A stretch of 64,000 bases of DNA from Silvibacterium bohemicum (GTDB taxonomy: Bacteria; Acidobacteriota; Terriglobia; Terriglobales; Acidobacteriaceae): positions 62,001 to 126,000 of the forward strand of contig NZ_LBHJ01000004.1 of NCBI RefSeq assembly GCF_001006305.1, written 5' to 3'. The translations under genes were made by a program, and so were the position numbers. The stretch's first letter is position 1. Each line of letters starts with the position of its first letter. The notes below the pieces were generated by a model. It had not been told where the DNA came from, searched no databases, and worked only from the letters and a program-made list of their open reading frames with translations. Positions 7,944 through 15,735 of the stretch are shown here, piece by piece.

Positions 7944-9317
7944 TCAAAAGCTCTGTGAGGATCCCATGTCAAGGGTATCCGTGCTGAGTTGCTGGATAGT
8001 GCTTACAATTCGCGCAGCCGCCTCGTAGGCGGTCTGGTAACGAATCAAGTTGGTGGTCTCTTCGTCGATACTCACAGCCGACTCCGAGCCCTGCTGGTTG
8101 GTAAGCTGCGACAGACTTTGACCGATCGCGGTGGATTGCGAGCTGGCATTGGAGGCGGCTTCGCCGACCTGAAAGACCAGAGTGGAGTAGGCATTGGCTG
8201 CCGTCTCTCCGGAGGGGAGCGCGGTCGTCAGCGCGGCAGAAAGATTGGCCACGTTGCCGTTGCTGCCCGAGGCGCCATCCGAGCTGACCGCAATCTGCGA
8301 GGCATTGGTGAGCGCTACGCTGATGCCTGCTGCCGCTCCACCAGTCGTCGGAACCGTGAAGAAGGGCTGTCCTGCGTTGCCGTTCGAATCGGTGCCCTTC
8401 GCTTGAGCGGCATTGAATGCCGTGGCGAACTGGCTGGCCAGCGTGTTCAGCTGGGTGAGAACTCCAGGAATCGTCTGATCGCGAACCTGGATTGCTCCGC
8501 CGAGCTGACCGCCCTGAATGGCGGTGGTGATGTTGTTGCCGTTCGAATCCATCACCTGCTGGAAGCCATTGGTGCCGGTCGAAGTCTGCAGGTTAAAGCT
8601 CTGCGTACCTGAGACGAGCGGCGTTCCATTGCCGGTGGTGATGACTTCTCCGTTGCTGCCTTGCGTAACGGAGATCCCCGTCAGAGTGGAGAGCTGCTGC
8701 ACCAGTTGATCCCTCTGATCTTCAACCGTGCCGCCGTCCTGGGAAGCCGGAACCTGCGAGACTTCTCCGTTCAGCTGCGCAATTTGCTGGGTCAGGTTGT
8801 TGATCTCGGCGACCGTCTGCGTTACTTGGCTGTCTGCCGTCGATTGCGCGCCGGTCAAGCCCTGAGCTGTGGTATTGAAGGCTTCTGCGAGGCTCTGGGC
8901 GGCAGAAAGAACGCCCTGCTGATCCGCCACGGTCGACGAGCTGCCCGAAAGCGCCGCGAGGCTGCTGGAAAGCGAACTGAGAGCCGTACCGATGTCGCCG
9001 CCGCTCGTCGAGAAGAAAGTCTGCACCTGACTCATGCTGGCGGACTCCGTGTTAGCCGCGCTTTGGGCCGAGGTCTGTTGCGCAATCTGCAGGTTGAGCA
9101 GCTCGTCGCGGACGCTCTGAATCGCGTCGATATTGACGCCGCCGCCGGTCACCTGGCCATCGTTGAACGTTTCGGCGTTCTCGCTCAACAGCGCTTCTTC
9201 GCGAGTATAGCCGGGGGTGTTCGCGTTGGAGATGTTGTTGCTCGTCGCGTTCAATGCTGCTTCCGACGCGTCCAATGCCTGCATGCCGATCGAGAGAGAA
9301 GTATTCAATCCACTCAT
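7944..9317 (-). CDS. flgK: Flagellar hook-filament junction protein 1 (HAP1)
   Basis: A 457-residue junction protein. It starts MSGLNTSLSIGMQALDASE and carries the rod/hook signature SNNISNANTPGYTREEALL. The C-terminus ends in the conserved heptad region SIDEETTNLIRYQTAYEAAA and STIQQLSTDTLDM. ATG 9317 is the family start. An open frame continues upstream to 9578 but there it only antiparallels flgN codons. It lies 5 bases after flgN and nearly abuts flgL. Confidence 0.96.
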   Translation of the reverse strand: MSGLNTSLSIGMQALDASEAALNATSNNISNANTPGYTREEALLSENAETFNDGQVTGGGVNIDAIQSVRDELLNLQIAQQTSAQSAANTESASMSQVQTFFSTSGGDIGTALSSLSSSLAALSGSSSTVADQQGVLSAAQSLAEAFNTTAQGLTGAQSTADSQVTQTVAEINNLTQQIAQLNGEVSQVPASQDGGTVEDQRDQLVQQLSTLTGISVTQGSNGEVITTGNGTPLVSGTQSFNLQTSTGTNGFQQVMDSNGNNITTAIQGGQLGGAIQVRDQTIPGVLTQLNTLASQFATAFNAAQAKGTDSNGNAGQPFFTVPTTGGAAAGISVALTNASQIAVSSDGASGSNGNVANLSAALTTALPSGETAANAYSTLVFQVGEAASNASSQSTAIGQSLSQLTNQQGSESAVSIDEETTNLIRYQTAYEAAARIVSTIQQLSTDTLDMGSSQSF

Positions 9318-9322
9318 AGCGT

Positions 9323-9745
9323 TTACATCTGGCAGGACCAGGTGTGATGCTTCAACCCGGCGCCAGGAGCCTCCTGAAATTGTCCTTTGAATGAGCTGAA
9401 AAGTGATGCCATCAGTGCAACGGAATGGCTGGAAAGCTTGAGCAAAATCGAATAACGGTGATTCAGGTTTTGGAGCCTGTCGTTGGCAGCGTAGATCTGC
9501 TGCATAAGGTCTTCGTCGATGCGAGTCTGCGAGGCCGCAGGACTCGCATCCACGGGAGCATCCAGGTCGTCCGCCCACTCATCAAGCTGGGCGCTTAACA
9601 CCTGCTGGTTAGCGACGCTCTCCTCGAGTTCTGAGAGAGCATTGTGAGCGATGGCCTGCATCGCTCGTTCCAGCTCATTGGCGAGAGAACGGAGCAGCTG
9701 CAGATGCGACGCCGCCTTCTCATTTCGATCCAGAATGCCTGTCAT
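9323..9745 (-). CDS. flgN: FlgN-like export chaperone for FlgK/FlgL
   Basis: A 140-residue, largely helical cytoplasmic protein with the charged and Leu-rich pattern of FlgN (HLQLLRSLANELERAMQAI, DRLQNLNHRYSILLKLSSHS). FlgN holds the junction proteins before export, and its place between flgM and flgK supports the call. The ribosome-binding site GAGGAACA precedes ATG 9745. Sequence similarity within this family is low, so the assignment rests partly on position. Confidence 0.8.
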   Translation of the reverse strand: MTGILDRNEKAASHLQLLRSLANELERAMQAIAHNALSELEESVANQQVLSAQLDEWADDLDAPVDASPAASQTRIDEDLMQQIYAANDRLQNLNHRYSILLKLSSHSVALMASLFSSFKGQFQEAPGAGLKHHTWSCQM

Positions 9746-9777
9746 TGTTCCTCGCCCCTTTAGTAGGTATCCTTCTC

Positions 9778-9801
9778 CTGGAACGAGTCACAACGTTCCA
9801 G
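9778..9801. repeat. Inverted repeat between flgM and flgN
   Basis: CTGGAACG and CGTTCCAG form a perfect 8-bp stem around an 8-base loop, directly after the flgM stop. There is no T tract. It may attenuate or protect the transcript. Confidence 0.5.
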
Positions 9802-9803
9802 TT

Positions 9804-10088
9804 TCAGGCTTTTTCGTCAATCATCGATGCGGCGATCTTCACCGGATCGAGAACATACTGCCCGCTGCTGATGGCCTGCTGCAGGCTATCCACTTTGTCC
9901 TGCCGGACCTCAGGGGTGCTGAGGGCCGTGCTAACCAGGGAAGCCACCGACGTCGAATTCGACGTGAGTGTCGCCCGGTCTTCCCCGCTCACCGAGCTCG
10001 AGGCGGCGCTGCTGTGCGCGTTTACCTTTTGCGAACTCGGCCCACTCGAAATCTGATCTGCTGACGAATTAAATAGGTCGATTCTCAT
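9804..10088 (-). CDS. flgM: Anti-sigma28 factor
   Basis: A 94-residue protein with the FlgM layout: a polar, disordered N-half and a C-terminal sigma-binding segment (RQDKVDSLQQAISSGQYVLD, then PVKIAASMID). It holds FliA inactive until the hook is finished and is then exported. The ribosome-binding site GGGAG precedes ATG 10088. It has its own sigma28-type promoter, giving the usual negative feedback, and leads flgN-flgK-flgL. Confidence 0.92.
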   Translation of the reverse strand: MRIDLFNSSADQISSGPSSQKVNAHSSAASSSVSGEDRATLTSNSTSVASLVSTALSTPEVRQDKVDSLQQAISSGQYVLDPVKIAASMIDEKA

Positions 10089-10121
10089 TTCAACTCCCTC
10101 ATATGAACTGAACCGCCGTTA

Positions 10122-10149
10122 CTATCGGCACGTCCCATGCTGGAGTTTA
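10122..10149 (-). promoter_or_regulatory. Sigma28 (FliA) promoter of flgM-flgN-flgK-flgL
   Basis: On the minus strand: TAAAC, a 15-base spacer, GCCGATAG. The predicted start near 10115 lies about 27 bases before the flgM ATG. Confidence 0.8.
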
Positions 10150-10158
10150 ATGAAATCC

Positions 10159-10569
10159 TCAGTGTTTTCCGTCAACCTGTTTAGAATCTGTCGCCGCCGG
10201 CGCAGCATGCTGCGCGTAGGCCTTGTCCGCCGCGGCGTGCATGGCTTTTGAGACCATTTTCGCGATCCCAATCCCTCCGGAAGCCGCCAGGGATTGCGAC
10301 AGCGCCTGCACCCCGTAATTCATCACCTGGTCCCTTCCCGCCTCATCCTCATCGTCTTCTGCGCCCGGAACGCTGGCGAACGACTGCTCCGCCTGTTGCA
10401 GCCAGCTCCCCAGCAGCACCGACTCGAATTCCTTGGATCCCTTTTCGATCTTGGCGTCGTCGGTCTCGGCCTTCTCCGACCGCGCCTGCTGAATCAAGCG
10501 ATCCTGCCCGGACTGGAGGGCACTGCTCTGGGCGGCGAGTGAACCCAACCCCATCATGCTGGTTCCCAT
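10159..10569 (-). CDS. flgJ: Rod-binding protein (FlgJ N-terminal domain only)
   Basis: A 136-residue protein matching the rod-binding domain of FlgJ (KGSKEFESVLLGSWLQQAEQ, then MNYGVQALSQSLAASGGIGI). It lacks the muramidase half found in enterobacterial FlgJ, so another enzyme must open the peptidoglycan. It starts one base after the flgI stop, with GGAGG 8 bases upstream of ATG 10569. It is the end of the rod/ring operon. Confidence 0.88.
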   Translation of the reverse strand: MGTSMMGLGSLAAQSSALQSGQDRLIQQARSEKAETDDAKIEKGSKEFESVLLGSWLQQAEQSFASVPGAEDDEDEAGRDQVMNYGVQALSQSLAASGGIGIAKMVSKAMHAAADKAYAQHAAPAATDSKQVDGKH

Positions 10570-11727
10570 TTACTGGACCTCCAAATCGGCCTGTAAGCCA
10601 CCCTCAGCCTTGATGGCTTGAAGGATTGCCACTACGTCGTGAGCTGTCGTACCGATAGCGTGCAGACCGTTCACCAGCTCTTCCACGTTGGCGCCATCGT
10701 CGAGCCGCATCGACTGGGCCGGTCCGTCATTGACATTGAGGTTCGTCTGCGGCACCAGAACCGTTTGCGGCCTGCCCTTGTTGTCCGGAACGATCGCCGC
10801 ACCATAGTCGGTTACCACTTGAATCGAGAGGGTTCCGTGGATCACCGAGACCGGCGACAGCTTGACATCGCCGCCCAGCACGATGGTGCCGGTGCGTTCG
10901 TTGATTACGATCTTGGCCGGCGTGTGAACACTCAGCATCAAATTTTGCACTCGGGAAATCAGCAGGGGCACGGAGGGTGAAGAGGCCTCGGCCACGCTGA
11001 TATCCACGCGCCTGCTGTCGAGAACGGTAGCCACGGGGCGATGGAAATCCTGGTTCACCACGTCGGCGATGGACTTGGCGGTAGTGAAATCGGGATTGTG
11101 CAGCAGCAGCGAGACAGTTTTGAAGTCGTGGAGATCGACGGCGGTGTCGCGCTCGACGATGCCGCCGTTGGGAATCGAACCCACCGTGGTCGAGTTCACC
11201 TCCCGGTTGTTCTGGCCGTTGCCGGCCAAATATCCTCCCAGGACAAGCGGCCCCTGGGCCTCGGCATAGACCTGGCCGTCCGGACCATGAAGCGCGCTCA
11301 TCAGCAGAACGCCGCCTTCGAGGCTCTTGGCGTCTCCAACGGAAGAGACGGTGACATCGAGCTTGGCGCCCGGCCGGGCAAAGGGTGGAAGCGATGCGGT
11401 AATGAAAACCGCGGCCACATTCTTCACGATCACGACGCTGGGTTGGATGAGCACTCCCATCTTCTGCATTGCGTTCGCCAGCGTTTGCACGGTCAGAAAG
11501 GTCTGCTGGCTATCGCCTGTTCTGTTGAGACCGGTAACCAGTCCGTAGCCCACCAGCATGTTGTCGCGCACGCCTTCAATGCTGGTGATGTCGCGAACCA
11601 GAACCTGGCGATTGGTGTCAGCAGCGGCAACACTCGGCGTGAGCACGGACAACGCAAGGTTGATGGCCACAAAATATCCGATCATCGACCGGAGCCTTGC
11701 TTTCGAATTGGAGAGTTTCAGCTTCAT
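10570..11727 (-). CDS. flgI: Flagellar P-ring protein
   Basis: The periplasmic ring protein, 385 residues with a Sec signal peptide (MIGYFVAINLALSVLTPSVAAAD). The FlgI core is visible: VRDITSIEGVRDNMLVGYGL, NVAAVFITASLPPFARPGAK, and the end NVEELVNGLHAIGTTAHDVV. ATG 11727, just after the flgH stop, is preferred to an in-frame GTG/TTG farther upstream inside flgH. Confidence 0.95.
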   Translation of the reverse strand: MKLKLSNSKARLRSMIGYFVAINLALSVLTPSVAAADTNRQVLVRDITSIEGVRDNMLVGYGLVTGLNRTGDSQQTFLTVQTLANAMQKMGVLIQPSVVIVKNVAAVFITASLPPFARPGAKLDVTVSSVGDAKSLEGGVLLMSALHGPDGQVYAEAQGPLVLGGYLAGNGQNNREVNSTTVGSIPNGGIVERDTAVDLHDFKTVSLLLHNPDFTTAKSIADVVNQDFHRPVATVLDSRRVDISVAEASSPSVPLLISRVQNLMLSVHTPAKIVINERTGTIVLGGDVKLSPVSVIHGTLSIQVVTDYGAAIVPDNKGRPQTVLVPQTNLNVNDGPAQSMRLDDGANVEELVNGLHAIGTTAHDVVAILQAIKAEGGLQADLEVQ

Positions 11728-11732
11728 CGATA

Positions 11733-12476
11733 TCAGAATCCAAAGAGCCACAGGATGGCCTTGGTAATGGGGTTAAGAGGACGGGTGGCATCCGAGATGA
11801 TCCCCTTGCCTTTCATCTCGATCTCCAGATTGCTCAGTGCCGAAGAGGCTACGGTGTTGCTCGGACCAATATCGTTGGGCCGCACCACTCCGCGGACGGT
11901 TATATCTTCATGCTGGTTGTTCATGAAGATCTTGCGTTGCGCCTCGACGACCAGATTGCCGCTGGGCAGCACGGCGATCACCTGGCCGGTCAGGCTGGTT
12001 TGAAAAGTCGTGTTCGAATCCGTCGAACCGGTCCCCTTCAATGCGGTCGAAGAGTTGGCATTGAACAGAGAGCCGAGCGTCTTGGTGCTGATATCCCCAG
12101 CCAGGCCGGTAATACCGGAGCTGGTGGCCACCGTGCGCTGATAGTTCGAGTCGCCGCTCTGCGCCGCAGTGGTTTGCACCGCGACCAGAATCACAAGGGT
12201 GTCGTTCAGCTTGCGCGCCTTGTAGTCGATGGAGAGATCCGCCAACTGTCCGCCTGCCGACCAGAGACTGCCGACTGTCTGACCCGTATCTGGCGTGCCA
12301 TGCTCCTGGAGCCGGGCGAGATAGTCCGCGCGCAGCTGGGCCGGATCGTTCTTCTTTTGCTTGGCCGCTTTCGAGGTATCGGTAGTATCGGCATGCGATA
12401 TCGGCGCGACAGCCATACCGAGAACGAGACCGGTCGACAAAATCTGTGCAGCGAGGTGTTTCTTCATCATCTTCAT
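11733..12476 (-). CDS. flgH: Flagellar L-ring protein
   Basis: The outer-membrane ring protein, 247 residues. The conserved segments GSLWSAGGQLADLSIDYKAR, LNDTLVILV and LPSGNLVVEAQRKIFMNNQ are present. ATG 12476 follows GAGGAAG and overlaps the flgA stop (ATGA). The signal peptide ends APISHADTT without the lipobox cysteine that most FlgH proteins use for acylation, which is an oddity. Confidence 0.93.
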   Translation of the reverse strand: MKMMKKHLAAQILSTGLVLGMAVAPISHADTTDTSKAAKQKKNDPAQLRADYLARLQEHGTPDTGQTVGSLWSAGGQLADLSIDYKARKLNDTLVILVAVQTTAAQSGDSNYQRTVATSSGITGLAGDISTKTLGSLFNANSSTALKGTGSTDSNTTFQTSLTGQVIAVLPSGNLVVEAQRKIFMNNQHEDITVRGVVRPNDIGPSNTVASSALSNLEIEMKGKGIISDATRPLNPITKAILWLFGF

Positions 12477-13063
12477 AGGCTTCCTCGCAGCAGGGTTCCG
12501 TCCACTACCTCGGCGACATAGGTCAGACGATGATCCTTGGTGGCAACCCGGATGGTTTGGCCGATCGTTCCATTCTCGAGACTGACAACGGGAAGCTTGA
12601 TATGCACGCGGGGGCCATCCAGCAGGAGCGTCACAATGGAACCGGCGCGCACTGCGGGTGCGGCGGTGGCTATCGATCTCGCCGGAGCAGTCATGGGCAC
12701 CGTAGCGGCTGCAGGTAATAGATGAGCTGAATCGGATGAGACGGGCTGCGCCTGACCGATCGGATTGAAGCGGACAGCGACGAAAAACGGCACACACTCT
12801 TCGGACCTAGCACAATCCAGGCGGACCATCATGCGATGATCTCCCCACGGCTCCATCGAACGGATCTTGAGCGTCGGAGTGGCGGTGGTTGCCACCACAT
12901 CCGTGAGCAGTTCGACTTGCTTCGCAGATACCTGCATGCCGGCGTTGGTCATCGTGGCAGCGACCTGCTCTGCCGTAATGACTTCGCGTCCTGCCGCCGC
13001 CCCAGCCGGCAATGTTAATGCCGCGGAGAGAACAAGAGCCGAGATTGAGTTGCGTATCGTCAT
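12473..13063 (-). CDS. flgA: Flagellar P-ring assembly chaperone
   Basis: A 196-residue periplasmic protein with a signal peptide (ISALVLSAALTLPAGAAAG). The C-terminal SAF/FlgA part is recognisable (VRAGSIVTLLLDGPRVHIKL, NGTIGQTIRVATKDHRLTYV). FlgA helps FlgI polymerise around the rod. Its place between flgG and flgH is the common flgF-flgG-flgA-flgH order. Confidence 0.9.
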   Translation of the reverse strand: MTIRNSISALVLSAALTLPAGAAAGREVITAEQVAATMTNAGMQVSAKQVELLTDVVATTATPTLKIRSMEPWGDHRMMVRLDCARSEECVPFFVAVRFNPIGQAQPVSSDSAHLLPAAATVPMTAPARSIATAAPAVRAGSIVTLLLDGPRVHIKLPVVSLENGTIGQTIRVATKDHRLTYVAEVVDGTLLRGSL

Positions 13064-13075
13064 CGCATTACCGTC

Positions 13076-13867
13076 CTACTGAGCGAGCTGATTTAACTGC
13101 TGAAGCATTTCGTCGGAGGCCTTGACTACGCGCGAATTCGCTTCATACGAACGCTGCGCCAGGATCATGTTCACGAATTCGTCGACGACGTTGACGTTCG
13201 ACTGCTCCAGCATGTACTGGTTGATCGTTCCCAAACCATCTGTGCCGCCCGGCGTGCCGACGGTTGGATTGCCGGAAGCCGTGGTCTGCAGATAGATGTC
13301 GTTGCCGATGCTGTTCAAGCCGCCGGGGTTCTGGAACGAAGCCAGCTGAATGGTGCCGATCTGCTGTGCCTGGGTCTGTCCCGGGAGCGTGGCGCTGATC
13401 GTTCCATCGCTGCCGACCGTGATGTTTGTTGCCGAGGGCGGGATGGTGATTCCGGGCTGCAGAGCATTGCCGTTGGCGGTAACCAGGTTCCCCTGCGCAT
13501 CGGGCTGAAAGGAGCCGGCGCGCGTGTAACCGATCTGGCCGTTGGGTAGAAGGATCTGGAAAAAGCCGGCGCCCTGAATGGCGAAGTCGAGACTATTGCC
13601 GGTGGTCGTGAAGTCTCCCTGAGTTTGCACGATCTCGGTATTGCCTGGGCGCGTGCCCAATCCAAGCTGCAGTCCGGCAGCGACCGTCGTCTGCTGCGTT
13701 GCCGCGGCGCCGGGCATCACGTCGCTTTGATAAAGGAGATCGGAGAACTGCATGCGACGCGACTGAAAGCCATTGGTGCTGGAGTTGGCAAGGTTGTTCG
13801 CAATGTTGTCCAGGTTGATCTGCTGTGCGGTCATGCCGCTGGCCGCCGTATAAAGTGCATGAAACAT
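13076..13867 (-). CDS. flgG: Flagellar distal rod protein
   Basis: A 263-residue rod protein. It carries MFHALYTAASGMTAQQINLD, the rod signature NIANNLANSSTNGFQSRRMQ, and the C-terminal EQSNVNVVDEFVNMILAQRS. AAGGAGCTCGACC precedes the ATG. Its length matches that of FlgG from other species (about 260 residues). Confidence 0.96.
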   Translation of the reverse strand: MFHALYTAASGMTAQQINLDNIANNLANSSTNGFQSRRMQFSDLLYQSDVMPGAAATQQTTVAAGLQLGLGTRPGNTEIVQTQGDFTTTGNSLDFAIQGAGFFQILLPNGQIGYTRAGSFQPDAQGNLVTANGNALQPGITIPPSATNITVGSDGTISATLPGQTQAQQIGTIQLASFQNPGGLNSIGNDIYLQTTASGNPTVGTPGGTDGLGTINQYMLEQSNVNVVDEFVNMILAQRSYEANSRVVKASDEMLQQLNQLAQ

Positions 13868-13981
13868 GGTCGAGCTCCTTTTAAGACATTTCTCTCGTGG
13901 TATTTCCTACCAGGAGTAGTTAGCTTTTCTTCACCGAACAGCAGATCTCTCTTCTCCGCTCGTTCCCGCTGGAAGAGATGT

Positions 13982-14719
13982 TTATCCGATCTTGGGTAAA
14001 TCCTGAGTTGCGGTCTTATCGATCTCCGAGTTGAACATCGACAGAGCGCGCTGCATCATCTCCGCCTGCCGCTGCGCGGTGATGAGCTCCACCATGCCGG
14101 AGACAGGATTGACGTTCGAGCTTTCCACCGCGCCTTGCCGCACCTCGGTGTTTGTAGCCGCGATCACGGAAGTGGCAGGCGCCGCATAGTAGTTGCTGCC
14201 GGCGCTGGTTACATCCGTTCCGGCAGTAAAATCCACAACCTTCACTTTGCCGAGGATGGCTCCATTCTGCGAGATGGTTCCGTCGGAGCTGATCGAGACC
14301 GGCCCCGGCGGCAGAGTGATAACTCCCTTTTCCCCCATGACGGCGTCACCGGTGCTGGTGATCAACTGTCTCTTGCTCGAAACCTGGAAGCTGCCGTTGC
14401 GCGTATACATCGGACCGTTCGCAGTCTGAACCACGAAAAAGCCCGAGCCTTCGAGCGCCATGTCGAGATCGTTGCCGGTCTTCTGCAGTGCGCCCTGGCT
14501 GAAGTCCAGGGTCGTTCCGCCGAGAACCCCATAATTGTTGATCGCCTGGTTCAATAGCGAGCTCGGCGCGCCGTTGGCGGACGCAAGCACGGAGCTGAAG
14601 ATATTCTTCTCGGCCCGATAACCGGCGGTGCTTGCGTTGGCCAGGTTATTCGCGATCGTATCCAAAGCCTGCATGCGCGAAACTAAACCTGTGCATGCTG
14701 CGTAGTAACCACTGTCCAT
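13982..14719 (-). CDS. flgF: Flagellar proximal rod protein
   Basis: A 245-residue rod protein with the signature DTIANNLANASTAGYRAEKN and the C-terminal ESSNVNPVSGMVELITAQRQ. It is distinguished from FlgG by length, by divergence in the middle, and by order. It is the first gene of the rod/ring operon and is preceded by a sigma54-type promoter and a 17-bp inverted repeat. Confidence 0.92.
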   Translation of the reverse strand: MDSGYYAACTGLVSRMQALDTIANNLANASTAGYRAEKNIFSSVLASANGAPSSLLNQAINNYGVLGGTTLDFSQGALQKTGNDLDMALEGSGFFVVQTANGPMYTRNGSFQVSSKRQLITSTGDAVMGEKGVITLPPGPVSISSDGTISQNGAILGKVKVVDFTAGTDVTSAGSNYYAAPATSVIAATNTEVRQGAVESSNVNPVSGMVELITAQRQAEMMQRALSMFNSEIDKTATQDLPKIG

Positions 14720-14743
14720 TTGGCCCTCTCGGCTACAGGAGAG

Positions 14744-14759
14744 TGCACGGGGCGTGCCA
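14744..14759 (-). promoter_or_regulatory. Sigma54 (RpoN) promoter of the flgF operon
   Basis: On the minus strand TGGCAC-N5-GTGCA keeps the essential GG-N10-GC spacing. The -24 half is perfect and the -12 half has GTGC for TTGC. The predicted start near 14733 leaves a 14-base leader carrying GAGAGGG before the flgF ATG. Middle-class flagellar genes are commonly RpoN-dependent in hybrid systems. Confidence 0.7.
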
Positions 14760-14765
14760 TCCCGA

Positions 14766-14782
14766 TAGGCAATCTTTGCCCA
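14766..14782. repeat. 17-bp inverted repeat, flagellar operator candidate (copy 1)
   Basis: TAGGCA-ATCTT-TGCCCA lies just upstream of the flgF sigma54-type promoter. It matches three other intergenic copies at 29287, 38220 and 46098. Confidence 0.6.
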
Positions 14783-14958
14783 AAAAACAGGCCAGATTGC
14801 GGCAAAAACCAGGAGTTTGATGAGGGTTCAATGAGAATCGTTCAGAACCTGTCGAACGCTGTTCTAAGATCGTGCCGAGTCGCTCATCAAGAGGCAATCA
14901 TCTTCGGGGAGTGTGATGGCCTGCACCATCAAGCGTGATCGGCCTAAGCCCGGAGAGC

Positions 14959-15687
14959 TTAGCCGCGCCGATGCAGCTGCGGCCGGATGCTGTATTCGAA
15001 GGGGCAATCGATAGAAGATCGATCGGCGCGCTGATGTGCGGTGCGCACGATCCCCGACCATCGGACGGGATAGCCGGCGAGATGCATTTCGCAGAAGAGC
15101 TCCATCACGCAACGGGGCAGCGACCACTGCTTGGCGATCCTGAAGCCGGTGGCGACGCTATCGTCGGAAGGAGATTCCATCCAGTCCCATCCCAGGATAG
15201 ACGGCAGCAAGCCGATCCCATGAAGCAGGCCGGCCAAGTACGCTTCGTCGGGGTTAACGTCGGGCATCTCGTCTGCGACCAGCTTCGCATGCTGCGCAAT
15301 CTGTTTGGAGTGGGCCCAGGTTTCAGCAATGGCATGACCGCCACCATCGCGAGACACGGTCATTGCGGACACGGCCCCGAAGCAGGTCACCAGCCCCAGG
15401 TCCGAGATGCAATCTTCAATGCGTGTGGGACGGCCTTCAGCATTGCCGTATTCGCGTCCGGCCAGACGCAGTATCTGCACCGCAGCGCCCATATCTCCGA
15501 GCACTAATCGAGATATCTCGGCGAGATCGACGGACATCTCCTGCATCCTGATGTCGAGAAGCAGTAGCGTCTCCGGCAGGACAGGAACGTCAGGAAAATC
15601 GCAGGAGAAATCGACCTGCAATAGCTGGTGTTTTTCTTCAGGTGGCTTGCGCCCTACTTCAGTATGGAAAACGGAATTCTTGAGCAC
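14959..15687 (-). CDS. HDOD domain protein in the flagellar locus
   Basis: A 242-residue protein made essentially of one HDOD domain. Recognisable parts are the helices VLPETLLLLDIRMQEMSVDL and LVLGDMGAAVQILRLAG, and the YLAGLLHGIGLLPSILGW stretch with the HD-like histidine. HDOD proteins are regulatory and lack phosphodiesterase activity in known cases. GTG 15687 is chosen because AGGTGG lies 7 bases upstream and because the sigma28-type -10 element (15708-15715) overlaps the codons of the longer TTG-initiated frame. Its own promoter makes it a late flagellar gene. The exact role is unknown. Confidence 0.8.
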   Translation of the reverse strand: MLKNSVFHTEVGRKPPEEKHQLLQVDFSCDFPDVPVLPETLLLLDIRMQEMSVDLAEISRLVLGDMGAAVQILRLAGREYGNAEGRPTRIEDCISDLGLVTCFGAVSAMTVSRDGGGHAIAETWAHSKQIAQHAKLVADEMPDVNPDEAYLAGLLHGIGLLPSILGWDWMESPSDDSVATGFRIAKQWSLPRCVMELFCEMHLAGYPVRWSGIVRTAHQRADRSSIDCPFEYSIRPQLHRRG

Positions 15688-15707
15688 TGTGCCACCACCT
15701 GGCACAG

Positions 15708-15735
15708 TTATCGGCAATTTATTGCAATCCTTTTA
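15708..15735 (-). promoter_or_regulatory. Sigma28 (FliA) promoter of the HDOD gene
   Basis: On the minus strand TAAAA, a 15-base spacer and GCCGATAA give a perfect match to the FliA consensus. The -35 overlaps the stop codon of the preceding gene. The predicted start near 15702 falls immediately before the AGGTGG ribosome-binding site. Confidence 0.85.

Noticed and set aside
9318-9578. N-terminal extension of FlgK by 87 residues
   Set aside because: It overlaps flgN in another frame, and FlgK proteins begin at the MSGLNTSLSIG start.
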